DNA from: Alteromonas naphthalenivorans
GTDB taxonomy: Bacteria; Pseudomonadota; Gammaproteobacteria; Enterobacterales; Alteromonadaceae
Length of the DNA stretch: 64,000 bases
Assembly (NCBI RefSeq): GCF_000213655.1
Contig: NC_015554.1
Location: forward strand, 3,534,001 to 3,598,000
Direction: 5' to 3'
Below the pieces are notes generated by a model, which had not been told where the DNA came from, did no database searches, and worked only from the letters and a program-made list of their open reading frames with translations. Shown here one piece after another: positions 42,466-53,162 of the stretch (its first letter is position 1; each line of letters begins with the position of its first letter). Made by a program: the position numbers and the translations under genes.

Positions 42466-42640
42466 AACGTGGGCCTTTTAAAACATTTATTTTCTGACAA
42501 TGAATATGGGGTAACTGATAGCAAAAAACAACCGCTACAAAAAATCGGCAACAATGTCGTATTCACGACATACTTACCTTGGCTGGCGTGTTAATTTGTT
42601 GTTAACTCACGCATAACGATACTCACTGGAGGGCTACGTC

Positions 42641-42970
42641 ATGGCTACCGAGTCAAACGTTCAAACTCAATTTCAATCTTTTAGCGAGTTCTATCCTTAT
42701 TACCTTGCAGAACATGCCAATTTAACCTGTAGAAAATTACACTTTATTGGTTCTTGGTTAGTGTTAGGTGTCATCGCCAGCAGCTTAATTACGAGTAACT
42801 TCGCATTGTTATGGCTGATCCCAGTAGTAGGCTACGGCTTTGCGTGGGTGGGGCATTTCTTTTATGAGAAAAATAGGCCTGCGACTTTTCGCCACCCGCT
42901 TTATAGCCTGCTGGGAGACTGGGTGATGTTTAAAGACATTCTAATAGGTAAAGTAAGTCTTAGCGCTTAG
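42641..42970 (+). CDS. DUF962 / Mpo1-like membrane protein
   Basis: 109 residues, GGAGGG before the ATG. The family pattern is clear: FYPYYLAEHANLTCRKLHFIGSW with conserved His residues, two central helices, and GHFFYEKNRPATFRHPLYSLLGDW. Yeast Mpo1 is an Fe-dependent dioxygenase acting on 2-hydroxy fatty acids; whether bacterial members share the activity is unproven. Inner membrane. A bidirectional terminator follows. Confidence 0.92.
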   Translation: MATESNVQTQFQSFSEFYPYYLAEHANLTCRKLHFIGSWLVLGVIASSLITSNFALLWLIPVVGYGFAWVGHFFYEKNRPATFRHPLYSLLGDWVMFKDILIGKVSLSA

Positions 42971-43010
42971 CAACTGTAAAACCCTATCATCTAATCGGTA
43001 CAAGAAACAA

Positions 43011-43057
43011 AAAAGCCAGACGCACACAGTGAAGTGACACCCAGTACGCTGGCTTTT
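43011..43057. terminator. Bidirectional terminator, DUF962 gene / PQQ dehydrogenase gene
   Basis: AAAAGCCAG (43011-43019) pairs with CTGGCTTTT (43049-43057) around a 29-base loop, between converging genes. Confidence 0.75.
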
Positions 43058-43119
43058 GAAATTTTAGTCTCAGTATCTAGCCGTTTTCAACACGGCAGAA
43101 ATAAGGCTACGCCACTCAT

Positions 43120-44253
43120 TTACTTAGCAGGGGTAAGCTTTAACACTTTGCCGTTGGTGGCATCGGTTAGTAAATAGATAGCGCCGTTAGGTCCAACTTC
43201 TACATCACGAATACGGGCTTGGTTATCACGCACATATTCATGCTGCTCACCAGGCTTACCGCCATCCATCTCGATACGTCGTAAGTGAGTGAACTTTAAC
43301 GAGCCTACTAACAAATCTCCGTTCCACTGTGGAAACAAGTCACCTTGGTAGAAGGTCATACCGCTTGGTGCAATAGAAGGGTCCCAGTAAAGTACTGGTT
43401 GTTCCATGCCATCCATATGCGTTTTATCACTGATAATGTCGCCGCTGTAATCAATACCATAGGTAATGACGGGCCAACCGTAGTTTGCACCTTTCGACAG
43501 CAAGTTAACTTCATCACCGCCCTTTGGCCCGTGTTCCATTGCCCATACTTCACCCGTTTCTGGGTGAATGGTAATGCCTTGAACATTTCGATGGCCGTAA
43601 CTATAAATTTCAGGCGCTTTACCGTCAGTAAAAGGGTTATCGCTAGGCACACTGCCATCGCGGTTAATTCGCACAATAGTACCGAAATGGTTATCGGTAT
43701 TTTGCGCTTCCTTCATATATTTATAACGGTCGCCCAAGGTGATAAACAATTGCTTGTTCGCATCAAACGCTAAGCGACAACCAAAATGAAAGCCATTATC
43801 AATAAGTGGCGCGGCACTAAAGATAGTTTCTACATTTGCCAGCGCGTTACCACTTAGTGTTGCTTTGGCAACGCTACTGCTGCTTCCGCCTTCACCCGGC
43901 TGGCTAAAACAAAAGTAAACCGTGTTATTAGCTTCAAACTCAGGGTCGATAGCAATATCTAACATACCGCCTTGATTATTCGCTTCTACCTCAGGCACAT
44001 TTGATAAGCGCGGCGATAGTTCACCGGATTGACTTAGGCGCCTAATACCCCCCTCTCGCTCGGTAATCAGCATGTCGCCGTTAGGGAGGAAGGTCATCCC
44101 CCAAGGGTGAACTAATCCTTGTGCTAATTCAGTAACGACAAGGTTTTCATCTGTTGGTGTTTTAGCATCTGCTTGTTGCGAAAACGCTGGCTGAGTTGCC
44201 CCAGCCAGCGTTAATGTACAAACAGACAGCACGTTTATCATAGTGCGTGTCAT
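43120..44253 (-). CDS. Soluble PQQ-dependent aldose dehydrogenase (YliI/Asd type)
   Basis: 377 residues with a signal peptide (cleaved near AFSQQ). A six-bladed propeller pattern with family motifs GLVHPWGMTFLPNGDMLITEREG, FHFGCRLAFD, GHRNVQGITIHPETGEVWAMEHGPKGGDEVN and NYGWPVITYG is visible. It oxidises aldose sugars in the periplasm with PQQ, passing electrons onward; no PQQ synthesis gene lies here. The dps gene ends just upstream on the same strand (29-bp gap), so readthrough is possible. Confidence 0.92.
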   Translation of the reverse strand: MTRTMINVLSVCTLTLAGATQPAFSQQADAKTPTDENLVVTELAQGLVHPWGMTFLPNGDMLITEREGGIRRLSQSGELSPRLSNVPEVEANNQGGMLDIAIDPEFEANNTVYFCFSQPGEGGSSSSVAKATLSGNALANVETIFSAAPLIDNGFHFGCRLAFDANKQLFITLGDRYKYMKEAQNTDNHFGTIVRINRDGSVPSDNPFTDGKAPEIYSYGHRNVQGITIHPETGEVWAMEHGPKGGDEVNLLSKGANYGWPVITYGIDYSGDIISDKTHMDGMEQPVLYWDPSIAPSGMTFYQGDLFPQWNGDLLVGSLKFTHLRRIEMDGGKPGEQHEYVRDNQARIRDVEVGPNGAIYLLTDATNGKVLKLTPAK

Positions 44254-44282
44254 AATTTATCCGCCGTGAAGTATATTCCGGC

Positions 44283-44756
44283 TTATTTTGCCAACATTGC
44301 GCGAAGCATCCAAGCAGACTTTTCGTGAACGCGCATACGGTCGCCAATCAATGCAGCAGAAGATTCATCATCTGCGTCTTGCGCTAACTTAAGTGAATCA
44401 CGTGATGTTTTAACCACTTGCTCATGACCATGGGTAAGTAACGCCACCATTTCTGATGCTTCAGGTACACCTTCCACTTCATCAATTGCACTTAATTCCG
44501 CGAATGATTTGTAAGTACCTGGCGCTGAAACACCCAGTGTACGAATACGTTCAGCAATTTCATCTACGGCTTCTGCAAGCTCTGTGTATTGCTCTTCGAA
44601 CATCAAATGTAGTTGTCTAAATTGTGGACCTTCTACATTCCAATGGAAGTTATGGGTTTGTAGGTAAAGCGTGTAAGAATCTGCTAATAGTTTTTTAAGG
44701 CCTTCAGCCACTGCATTACGATCTTCTTCTGAAATGCCGATATCAATCTTGCTCAT
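44283..44756 (-). CDS. dps: Dps-family DNA-protection miniferritin
   Basis: 157 residues. Ferroxidase ligands are present in [39 protein letters not shown] (His and Asp/Glu, about residues 35-72). The four-helix ferritin-like fold is complete. It stores iron and protects DNA from peroxide as a dodecamer. GGAGAG precedes the ATG. Upstream AT-rich DNA may hold an OxyR or sigma-S promoter, but no site is identified. Confidence 0.96.
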   Translation of the reverse strand: MSKIDIGISEEDRNAVAEGLKKLLADSYTLYLQTHNFHWNVEGPQFRQLHLMFEEQYTELAEAVDEIAERIRTLGVSAPGTYKSFAELSAIDEVEGVPEASEMVALLTHGHEQVVKTSRDSLKLAQDADDESSAALIGDRMRVHEKSAWMLRAMLAK

Positions 44757-44895
44757 ATATCTCTCCTTGGGTTAGCAACTAATTCACTAATTTAGAATTG
44801 GAAATACCATTCAAATGTTACCTTAATGATACTCTAAGAATATTGATTTGGATTATAATTTTAACGATTGTACACATCTACTTTGACGATTCACT

Positions 44896-45381
44896 TCAGT
44901 GATGATGCTGATGGCCTGCATCTTTACCCATTCCTTTAACCGGTAATTCAACGGTGTAGTCAGCGGCGGAATCAAAAGACAAGGTCAATGACACACTGCT
45001 TCCTTCAACCAGTCCTTTTTCTAATCCCAACAACATCACGTGATACCCGCCAGGCGCAAAAGAAAGCGAGTCATTTGGCGCTATGACTATTCCTTCTTTT
45101 ACTTCTCGCATACGCATCATGTCATCATTCATTTCGGTGGTATGAATTTGCGCGTCGCTGGCAATATCACTGCTGACCGTAACGCCCGTTATTTTAGTCG
45201 GTGTTTCGCTTTGATTATGCAAAGTGAAATAAAGTGCTGCAGATTGTGCCATTGGAAACGTAGCGCGGGCGTAACCGTCACTAATAGAAATAGGGTGCGT
45301 TGCTTGAACACTGCACGCCGACAGCGCAAACATAAACAGGGCGAGTAACTTAAAGGGTAAAGAATGAGTAATAGGTGTCAT
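44896..45381 (-). CDS. PCuAC-type periplasmic copper chaperone
   Basis: 161 residues with a signal peptide ending at a possible lipobox LSAC. The copper site H(M)-x10-M-x21-H-x-M is visible as IHTTEM...MMRM and GGYHVML, and the tail ends in a His cluster (HQHHH). It carries Cu(I) to the CuA or CuB site of cytochrome oxidase in the periplasm; a SCO partner is not in the window. Single gene. Confidence 0.93.
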   Translation of the reverse strand: MTPITHSLPFKLLALFMFALSACSVQATHPISISDGYARATFPMAQSAALYFTLHNQSETPTKITGVTVSSDIASDAQIHTTEMNDDMMRMREVKEGIVIAPNDSLSFAPGGYHVMLLGLEKGLVEGSSVSLTLSFDSAADYTVELPVKGMGKDAGHQHHH

Positions 45382-45579
45382 ACCGCTGCTTCCAAAAAAA
45401 GTTGGCTGCTAGTGTACGGTAGGTTTATTCAATAAAGAAGAGAATATAGAAAATCTGGAGATGTATCCCGAAAGGGAAAACTATAACAACGAAGCTAACC
45501 TAGAAAACGCTAGGTCAAAACATTGTATGAAGGCCTTAATGTGAAAGACCATAACGTGAAAGACCCTACTGTGAGAGAA

Positions 45580-45655
<76 letters not shown>

Positions 45656-45716
45656 ACACTTTTCACACCCGCTGGGTTAACAGCGGATGCGTATAATAGC
45701 CACAATTAAAAGGTTG

Positions 45717-46853
45717 TCAACCTTTTAAACGTTTTGCCTCGCCAATCAGTTTCGGAAAGTACTCTAATGGCAAATATTGACTCAAATCGTGTAATTTTTC
45801 GCCCAATTTTGTGTAGCTGTCAGTAGTCACATTAATATGACCCATCTTGCGTTTTTCGCGCACCGACTTTCCATACCAGTGCAGATGACTGCCATCAATA
45901 CTCAAAAGTTCTCTTGAGAAACTGCTGCAGCCAATAATATTAATCATTGCGCTTGGGCCAATAGCCGATGTGTCACCCAAAGGTAAACCACAAATGGCAC
46001 GAAGATGATTTTCAAATTGACTGGTTACTGCTCCCGATTGACTCCAATGACCAGAATTATGCACTCTTGGCGCAAGTTCATTAACCAAGAGTTCATCACC
46101 ACACTGAAATAATTCCACCGCTAACACGCCGACATAGTCCATGCCTTCAGCCAGTTTCACGAAAATATCGTGCGCTTTGGCTTGAAGTGCATCGTCCACG
46201 TGGGTAGCAGGGGCAACCGACACATGAAGTTGGCCTTGATAATGTAAGTTTTCAGCAAGCGGGTAAGTGCGTACATCACCCTGCTTATTGCGTACCCCAA
46301 TTAATGAAAGCTCACGTTCAAAAGGCACCATCTTCTCTACCACAAGAGGCACTTTCTCTAAATTTAAGGTAGCTAAAGCCCGTTTAAGTTCAGGCAACTC
46401 TTCTTTATTGGCTAATCGCCATTGACCGTAACCATCGTAGCCATCACGACTGGATTTTAGAATGAGTTTTTCACCAAGCGTTTCAATGCATTCATCAAGC
46501 TGTTCTAGGTGAGTAACAATGCGGTGCGCACTGTTAGCGACCTTCATGCCCTCAAGCAATGCTTTCTCTCGCACTCTATCGGCACCGACTAAAATGCTTT
46601 CAATGCTGGGCATTAACTTACCCGTTTTAGTAGCTTCTTCAAGCAGGTGCTCTGGCACGTGCTCAAATTCAACCGTGAGTGCATCAGCACCTTCTAAGGC
46701 TTGATCTAAGGAAGTATCTAAAGGGCTTTTACTTACAGGGTGCACGACAGTATCGTTGTTTACGTCGACAGCCTGCACTTCAATGCCAAGCGGACTGCCC
46801 GCCAAATACATCATTTGCGCCAATTGGCCTGCACCGTAAACGACTACTCTCAT
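45717..46853 (-). CDS. purK: N5-carboxyaminoimidazole ribonucleotide synthase
   Basis: 378 residues. ATP-grasp enzyme: [13 protein letters not shown] at the start, [19 protein letters not shown] and [31 protein letters not shown] in the metal/ATP site. It makes N5-CAIR from AIR, ATP and bicarbonate in purine synthesis. Its start overlaps the end of purE by four bases, so the genes are translationally coupled. Confidence 0.97.
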   Translation of the reverse strand: MRVVVYGAGQLAQMMYLAGSPLGIEVQAVDVNNDTVVHPVSKSPLDTSLDQALEGADALTVEFEHVPEHLLEEATKTGKLMPSIESILVGADRVREKALLEGMKVANSAHRIVTHLEQLDECIETLGEKLILKSSRDGYDGYGQWRLANKEELPELKRALATLNLEKVPLVVEKMVPFERELSLIGVRNKQGDVRTYPLAENLHYQGQLHVSVAPATHVDDALQAKAHDIFVKLAEGMDYVGVLAVELFQCGDELLVNELAPRVHNSGHWSQSGAVTSQFENHLRAICGLPLGDTSAIGPSAMINIIGCSSFSRELLSIDGSHLHWYGKSVREKRKMGHINVTTDSYTKLGEKLHDLSQYLPLEYFPKLIGEAKRLKG

Positions 46854-47344
46854 TCGTCAAGCTCCAAAGTATTGCTAGAAGCCAATACTGTTTCAGTCTG
46901 CTGCTTTCGAAAGGCAATAACCGCATCGCGCACATTCGTATCTTGCAATGCCACCACTTGCGCTGCTAGCAAACCTGCATTGGCTGCACCCGCTTCGCCG
47001 ATGGCTAATGTGCCAACCGCAACGCCTTTGGGCATTTGTACAATTGATAACAGGGAATCAAGACCACTTAATGCTTTAGACTTTACTGGACAACCGAATA
47101 CTGGCAAGTGCGTGTGCGCAGCAATCATTCCCGGTAAGTGTGCTGCACCACCTGCGCCAGCAATAATGGCACTAAAGCCTTCATCTGCTGCCCCTTCGGC
47201 AAATTCAACCAACAAGTTTGGCGTTCTGTGTGCTGACACCACTTTTGCGTCGAATTCAACACCAAACGACTTCAGCATTTTTGCTGCTTGTTGCATGGTG
47301 GGCCAGTCTGAGGTTGAGCCCATAACTATTGCGACTTTTGCCAT
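46850..47344 (-). CDS. purE: N5-CAIR mutase
   Basis: 164 residues. The class I PurE signature is complete: [18 protein letters not shown] at the start, SAHRTP (active-site His) near residue 39 and [15 protein letters not shown]. It rearranges N5-CAIR to CAIR and acts as an octamer. First gene of purEK. A + strand frame of about 200 codons over it is an antisense artefact. Confidence 0.98.
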   Translation of the reverse strand: MAKVAIVMGSTSDWPTMQQAAKMLKSFGVEFDAKVVSAHRTPNLLVEFAEGAADEGFSAIIAGAGGAAHLPGMIAAHTHLPVFGCPVKSKALSGLDSLLSIVQMPKGVAVGTLAIGEAGAANAGLLAAQVVALQDTNVRDAVIAFRKQQTETVLASSNTLELDE

Positions 47345-47585
47345 CTAGAAATCCTCTGAGATAGGTAAATTGGATAACCGGAAAAGCCCGCGATTGTAGC
47401 CTAAATCGCCAACAAATCCCACATATTAGCCGTAAGTGATCTGGCAAGGCCTTCATTTTCGTAAAACCCCTATATAATTACAAATAGTTAATCCTTCCAG
47501 TGCCACTTGGTATTCTTTATGACTACCTTTTTCACTTGGCTGGTTGTCGGCCTTCATAAGGCTAAGGTAAACAGAGGTATCGATA

Positions 47586-48863
47586 ATGTCGAAAGCACAT
47601 CAAACAGACGTAATTGATGACGCAATTAAAGAAGTACAGGTTGTAGTATCAGATTTTCTCAATCGAGAAGCCGCGCCTGGCATTTTACTGATGATTGCTA
47701 CTGTACTGGCACTTATCATTGCTAACTCCCCTCTTAATCACCTATACGACCAATTAATTAGCCTTCCAGTGCAAATTTCAGCGGGCACGTGGGCAATTGA
47801 TAAACCCTTATTGTTATGGATTAACGACGGCTTTATGGCCGTTTTCTTCTTTCATGTTGGATTAGAGTTAAAACGTGAAATATGTGAAGGCGAGTTATCA
47901 AATCCTAAAGACATTGTTTTACCTGCCACCGGTGCGATTGGTGGCATGCTTTTACCTGCTCTGATTTACGTAGGCATTAACTGGGATAACCCTGTGGCCA
48001 TTGCCGGTTGGGCAATTCCAGCGGCAACCGACATTGCCTTTGCATTGGGTATTTTGGCGTTATTAGGAAGTCGAGTACCCACTAGCCTTAAGATTTTCTT
48101 AGTCACCTTAGCCATTATTGATGATATTGGCGCTATTGTGATAATTGCGCTTTTCTATACTAACCACATCACTATGGGGGCGCTGTTAGTGGCAGCGGCG
48201 TGCTTACTGCTGTTGTGGCAAATGAACAGACGAAATGTAGTGGATATTCCCGCCTATATGATGGTAGGTATTATATTGTGGGTAGCCATGCTCAAATCTG
48301 GGGTGCATGCTACGCTAGCAGGTGTGATATTAGCGGCTTTTATCCCTATGCGAGACAGTAGGGATGAAACCTATTCACCGGTTACGCGCTTAGAACATAG
48401 CTTGAATAGCACGGTAAGTTTCGCCATTTTACCCCTTTTTGCTTTCGCTAATGCAGGAATAAGCTTCGGTAATATTAGCCCCGAGGGTATTTTCCACCCC
48501 GTTACTTTTGGCATATTTTTAGGCCTAGTACTCGGTAAGCAGGTTGGTGTATTTGGTTTTTGTTATCTGATGATTAAACTCAAGCTAGCGACCTTGCCTG
48601 ATGACCTTAACTTAAAACATATTTACGGTTGTGCCCTGCTGTGTGGTGTGGGCTTTACCATGAGCTTATTTATTGGTGGTTTGGCTTTTGAAGAAACCGG
48701 TATTAATCAGATTTTTGATGAGCGAGTAGGTATTTTGGCCGGGTCAGTTGTATCAGCAATCTTGGGTTACATTGTATTGTATTTCGTAGGCAATAAACCG
48801 GTTAACAATGAAGGTAAGATAGCCTCAAACGCGAGCAAGCTCACGGGCAATACTGTCGATTAA
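47586..48863 (+). CDS. nhaA: NhaA Na+/H+ antiporter
   Basis: 425 residues, AGGTATC-rich leader before the ATG. About 12 helices; the ion-binding Asp pair is in LAIIDDIGAIVIIALFY (near residue 180), the N-terminal LLLWINDGFMAVFFFHVGLELKREI signature and the C-terminal LLCGVGFTMSLFIGGLAF are present. It expels Na+ in exchange for 2 H+ at alkaline pH, suited to marine life. Its last 39 bases overlap the convergent sensor-kinase gene. Confidence 0.97.
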   Translation: MSKAHQTDVIDDAIKEVQVVVSDFLNREAAPGILLMIATVLALIIANSPLNHLYDQLISLPVQISAGTWAIDKPLLLWINDGFMAVFFFHVGLELKREICEGELSNPKDIVLPATGAIGGMLLPALIYVGINWDNPVAIAGWAIPAATDIAFALGILALLGSRVPTSLKIFLVTLAIIDDIGAIVIIALFYTNHITMGALLVAAACLLLLWQMNRRNVVDIPAYMMVGIILWVAMLKSGVHATLAGVILAAFIPMRDSRDETYSPVTRLEHSLNSTVSFAILPLFAFANAGISFGNISPEGIFHPVTFGIFLGLVLGKQVGVFGFCYLMIKLKLATLPDDLNLKHIYGCALLCGVGFTMSLFIGGLAFEETGINQIFDERVGILAGSVVSAILGYIVLYFVGNKPVNNEGKIASNASKLTGNTVD

Positions 48864-51638
48864 TACCTGCTTCCTAATTGGCTTGCTTAAATGTGCATTC
48901 ATACCCGCGGCTAAACATGCCGCTTTATCATCTGCATAAGCATTTGCCGTTAGTGCGATAATGATTACTTTGTCTTTATTTTTAGCTTGTTGCCGAATGT
49001 GTTTCGAGGCAGTCAGCCCGTCCATAACGGGCATTTGGTAATCCATCAAAATGACATCAAACGCATGACGCTTTGCGGCTTCAATCGCTTCCATACCGTT
49101 TTTAGCCCTGAAGCGCTTAACGCCAACAGAGCCAAGCATATCCATTACAATATCGGCATTTACATCGTTGTCTTCAGCAAGCAATACCCGTAATGTACTT
49201 GGTAAAGACTGTATTTTTAAATTGGAGGAAGCTTCTTGCGCTTCGCCTTTCTCACACGGAAAACTAAAACAAAACGTGGTTCCCGTGCCTTCATTGCTGT
49301 CAACTGAAATACTGCCACCAAGTAGCTCCACTAAGCCCTTTGTGATGGCTAAGCCCAATCCAGTTCCACCATAATCACGGGTTATAGTGGCATCTGCCTG
49401 TTCAAATTGATCGAATATACTCTCTATTTTTTTTGCAGATATGCCAATGCCCGAATCAATAACCGAACAAGAGAGCTCGCCTTGTCTGTATTTGGCCTCA
49501 ACCAAAATGGTGCCTTGGTGAGTAAACTTAATTGCATTACTGACCAGGTTATTAATGATTTGACTAAGCTTACCACCATCAGTAATGACCGCTTTTGGCA
49601 CACTTTCATCAATATTAACGTTAATCGAAATGCCCTTCTTACTAGCACTTCGCTCATATAGCACACTACATGCATCGATAGTTTGCGCGACGGAAACACT
49701 ACGCTTATCTAGCAACATTTTACCAGATTCAATTTTTGACCAATCTAAGATGCTATCAAGGATCATTAATAGGTAGCTGGCAGAAGTCGAAATCGTTTCC
49801 GTTCTATGACGTGCCCCGTCAGGTAAGGGTAACTCCATCATTAATTCACACGATCCAATAATGCCGTTCATTGGAGTACGTATTTCATGGCTCATATTGG
49901 CTAAAAATTGGGTTTTAGCCACGCTTGCCGCTTTTGCTTCTTCAAGCGCCTTAGCTAAATGTCGCGTTTTCTCTTCTATCTTATTTTCTAAGCTATGGTT
50001 GAACTCAGCAAGCTCTACGTTCAACGTTTGTTCTTTGACGCGGGCAAATTCAAGGGCTTTAAATGCATCAACTAGGTGCCCTTCCAAGCTGCTGAACTCG
50101 TCATTAAGTGAAGCGAGTTCCTGTATATGCAACGTACTCCCCACCAAGTTAGGCTCTCTACGCACTTCTGAGGGCGTAAAATTGGCAATATAACGTATAA
50201 GCCCGCGAATAGGAGACTCAATCATTCGTGCCACCACAGAGCCCATGAATGTACCAAATACAGACAAGACAAGTAGCAACAATAAATCAGTCAACAAATA
50301 CTCACTCATTAGCAACAACAAACGTCGATAATCGTAATAATAGCTAACCTGCCAATTTGCAGTGGGCAGCTGCCCCTGCAGCCTCAACCACTGCTTGTTA
50401 AGCGGTCCGTCTTCAATTTTTATATCACACTCACCTTCGCACAAATACGAAGGTGCTTTGTTCAGTGGTTTTAAGCCTAGCTCTGATGATGCGTAAATAA
50501 CCTCGCCTTTTGCATCTTCGAGCAAAAGCGAAAACCCATCGAGATTAAGGGCATCTACTGAAGAGAAGCTGCGTAAAGATAATGAGCCCTCCACGATACC
50601 AATAGGCACGCCATACTCATTTATAATAGGTGAAGACATGGCAACAATAGCATCGTTTCCAAACCCTTGGCCTTGAAAAACATTAGACAGGTATGGCCCG
50701 CTTGTTTCCATTGCCCGGGAAAAATAAGGCCGGTAAGCCACATTTGCAGCCCCAGCTGCCTGTGCTTTATTTAGCAGCCCAGGTGGGTAGGAATGGGTTA
50801 TATTCCCACTTTCATCAGCCACTAAGAAAGTGATGAATTCAGGATAGTGCGCGGCTAAAACTGAAAGTTGATTGTTGCTAGCCTCTTCTAATTTTTCAAT
50901 TGCATAGGGCGTAGACAGTGACTGCGAGGCAACAGCTATCGCTTTTTGGTGTTGCCCAATAAAATCGGACAACTGTTGCTCTAATACCGCAACGCGTTGT
51001 TGCATGTAGCGAATGATTTGTGCTTCTTGATCGTCTTGATAAAGTGCCACAGATAAATACACCACCGCCATGGAGGCGGCAAAAAAACAACCTGAGAAGA
51101 AATAACTGAACAGGAAATGCAGTGAAACTTTTTCTTTTGAACCTGTATTAGTGTGTTTAAGCCCTTTATTCGCAAGAAAAACAAAATGCCCAGAGATAAG
51201 CCCAAACACGCCGCTTACCCAAGTAACAAGCACGCCAGAAAACATCATCGTTGGCTGGTCGGCTTCGTAAAGCGCGTGCTCTAATAATAAAATGGGGAGG
51301 AAAATAAGTGACCAAAAACCAGCACCAACTTTAATGACTCGGCTCAGGGATTTTTTATATCCAAATAAACTTACTACGATAGGCAGTAAAGACAGGCTTT
51401 CTTTACCCACAATACTGCTGTGAGTTAGCCATAAGGGGACGCAGATAATTAACGCAATAGGGATTGCGACTATAGGAGGGAAGCGTAGTGCGGCGTATAC
51501 GCCAACCCCTACCCCGAATACAGCGATACCGCTGCTATCAAATGGCGGAGGCACTGCATTTAATGCAATACCTACAACCACTACAAGTAACAGGTGTAAT
51601 ACCAGAGATAACGACCACCGATGTTTATCGTACAACAA
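48825..51638 (-). CDS. Hybrid sensor histidine kinase with dCache-type sensor
   Basis: 937 residues. N-terminal block of about six to eight transmembrane helices (to about 200), then a periplasmic dCache-like sensor (about 215-435, PYLSNVFQGQGFGNDAIVAMSSPI), one more helix, a HAMP-like/coiled-coil part, HisKA with FLANMSHEIRTPMNG (phosphorylated His near residue 580), HATPase_c with GGTGLGLAITKGLVELLGG, and a receiver domain VLLAEDNDVNADI...ILMDYQMPVMDG (phosphoryl Asp near 866). A partner HPt or regulator is not adjacent. Signal unknown. Confidence 0.93.
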   Translation of the reverse strand: MLYDKHRWSLSLVLHLLLVVVVGIALNAVPPPFDSSGIAVFGVGVGVYAALRFPPIVAIPIALIICVPLWLTHSSIVGKESLSLLPIVVSLFGYKKSLSRVIKVGAGFWSLIFLPILLLEHALYEADQPTMMFSGVLVTWVSGVFGLISGHFVFLANKGLKHTNTGSKEKVSLHFLFSYFFSGCFFAASMAVVYLSVALYQDDQEAQIIRYMQQRVAVLEQQLSDFIGQHQKAIAVASQSLSTPYAIEKLEEASNNQLSVLAAHYPEFITFLVADESGNITHSYPPGLLNKAQAAGAANVAYRPYFSRAMETSGPYLSNVFQGQGFGNDAIVAMSSPIINEYGVPIGIVEGSLSLRSFSSVDALNLDGFSLLLEDAKGEVIYASSELGLKPLNKAPSYLCEGECDIKIEDGPLNKQWLRLQGQLPTANWQVSYYYDYRRLLLLMSEYLLTDLLLLLVLSVFGTFMGSVVARMIESPIRGLIRYIANFTPSEVRREPNLVGSTLHIQELASLNDEFSSLEGHLVDAFKALEFARVKEQTLNVELAEFNHSLENKIEEKTRHLAKALEEAKAASVAKTQFLANMSHEIRTPMNGIIGSCELMMELPLPDGARHRTETISTSASYLLMILDSILDWSKIESGKMLLDKRSVSVAQTIDACSVLYERSASKKGISINVNIDESVPKAVITDGGKLSQIINNLVSNAIKFTHQGTILVEAKYRQGELSCSVIDSGIGISAKKIESIFDQFEQADATITRDYGGTGLGLAITKGLVELLGGSISVDSNEGTGTTFCFSFPCEKGEAQEASSNLKIQSLPSTLRVLLAEDNDVNADIVMDMLGSVGVKRFRAKNGMEAIEAAKRHAFDVILMDYQMPVMDGLTASKHIRQQAKNKDKVIIIALTANAYADDKAACLAAGMNAHLSKPIRKQVLIDSIARELARV

Positions 51639-51662
51639 CGCCCCCCACTGGCATCACCATGA

Positions 51663-52952
51663 TTAATGTTGCGCCATGTAATCTAACGTAAAGTTAGTCA
51701 GTAGTTTCACGCCTAACTTCATACCCGAATCGTCTACGTAAAATTCAGGTGTGTGGTGAGCAGGGCTATCTTGCTCGGAAACATCTAGAGGCTTACCACC
51801 TACCCACACGTACAAACCTGGTACTTTTTCTTGGAAAAAGGAAAAGTCTTCAGCACCGGTAACCGGCTTTGAAACGATGGCATTTTCAGCCCCTGCGGTA
51901 CGTTGTATGGTTGGCACCATGGCTTGCGTAAGTGCGGGATCGTTATAGGTAATGGGGTAGTAGTAATCTAAAGGAAGCGTAAGTTCGGCTTTTGCGCCCA
52001 TGCTCTCGGCGATAGCGTTCACTTTACGTGGAAGCGATTCGTAAATGTGTTCACGGGCCGCTTTATTTAGTGTGCGAATGGTGCCTACCATCTCCACTTC
52101 ATTGGGAATAATGTTAGAGCGGTTTCCACCATGAATTGAACCAATAGACACCACTGCTGCATCGTCAATAAGCTTAAGTTCACGGCTAACAATGGTTTGA
52201 ATAGACATGATCATTTGCGCCGCAGTGACCACTGGGTCGACACTTTTCCACGGGTATGCGCCGTGGGCTTGCTTACCATGAATAACAATTTTGAACGGGT
52301 CTACCGCAGCCATGGTGCCACCAGAATTGTAGCGCACTGTGCCTACATCAGTGTTCGAACTAATATGTAACCCGAAGATAACGTCTACATCAGGGTTTTT
52401 AAGTACCCCTTGTTTAACCATGACTTCAGCACCGCCGGTTTCACCAGCAGGTGCGCCTTCTTCAGCAGGTTGAAAGATAAACTTCACTTTACCTTTAAAT
52501 TCGCCTTTAATACTGGTCAGTATTTTTGCCGCCCCCATTAGCATGGCCATGTGCGTATCGTGTCCACATGCATGCATAACAGGCACTTCTTGGCCGTTAT
52601 ATTCACCCATTTGCGTAGAACGGTAGGACAAATCACCCTGTTCTTTAACCGGTAAGCCGTCCATATCTGCACGAAGTGCAACTACAGGGCCTGGTTTGCC
52701 GCTATCGAGTATTGCAACTACGCCAGTGCTGGCCACACCCGTTTCAACTTCTAGGCCTAGCGATGTTAGGTAGTTTGCTACGTATTTTGCAGTGTTAAAT
52801 TCGCGATTAGAAAGCTCAGGGAATTCGTGAAAGTGGTGGCGCCATTCAATAACGTCTGCTTCTACTTCCGTAGCCAATGCATCAACATCGACTTGTGCAA
52901 AGGCAAAAGTGGCAAAACTTGCCATTGCGAGCGAGATTAACTTTCGATACAT
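51663..52952 (-). CDS. Secreted M20 amidohydrolase (HipO/AmaA-like)
   Basis: 429 residues from the ATG at 52952, which begins a signal peptide MYRKLISLAMASFATFAFAQ; the frame extends to 53123 but without signal or ribosome-binding support. M20 aminoacylase motifs: RHHFHEFPELSNREF, ALRADMDGLPVKE, HACGHDTHMAMLMGAA, PAEEGAPAGETGGAEVM and a GAEDFSFF metal site near the end. It deacylates N-acyl amino acids or amides, probably in the periplasm. Single gene. Confidence 0.93.
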   Translation of the reverse strand: MYRKLISLAMASFATFAFAQVDVDALATEVEADVIEWRHHFHEFPELSNREFNTAKYVANYLTSLGLEVETGVASTGVVAILDSGKPGPVVALRADMDGLPVKEQGDLSYRSTQMGEYNGQEVPVMHACGHDTHMAMLMGAAKILTSIKGEFKGKVKFIFQPAEEGAPAGETGGAEVMVKQGVLKNPDVDVIFGLHISSNTDVGTVRYNSGGTMAAVDPFKIVIHGKQAHGAYPWKSVDPVVTAAQMIMSIQTIVSRELKLIDDAAVVSIGSIHGGNRSNIIPNEVEMVGTIRTLNKAAREHIYESLPRKVNAIAESMGAKAELTLPLDYYYPITYNDPALTQAMVPTIQRTAGAENAIVSKPVTGAEDFSFFQEKVPGLYVWVGGKPLDVSEQDSPAHHTPEFYVDDSGMKLGVKLLTNFTLDYMAQH

Positions 52953-53125
52953 AACATCTATTCCGTTGTAGAGTAAAACGCCAGAATAAACTATCTGGTA
53001 GCTAAATAACACGAGTACCAATTGCGGTGTGGCTTTTAAAAATAACTTATTTAATGGGCAGTGAACATTAGACAGAAGTATAATAAGAATTACTTCGATT
53101 AAGTGGGTGTGAAATTCGGACACAA

Positions 53126-53150
53126 AAAAAGCGCCCTTAGGCGCTTTTTC
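53126..53150 (-). terminator. Intrinsic terminator after rho
   Basis: AAAAAGCGCC (53126-53135) pairs with GGCGCTTTTT (53140-53149) around TTAG, just past the rho stop on the minus strand. Confidence 0.9.
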
Positions 53151-53162
53151 TATAAAAACGGG

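Noticed and set aside
46740..47348. 202-codon + strand frame opposite purE
   Set aside because: Low-complexity Ala/Pro/Ser translation of the purE antisense strand, no start signal.
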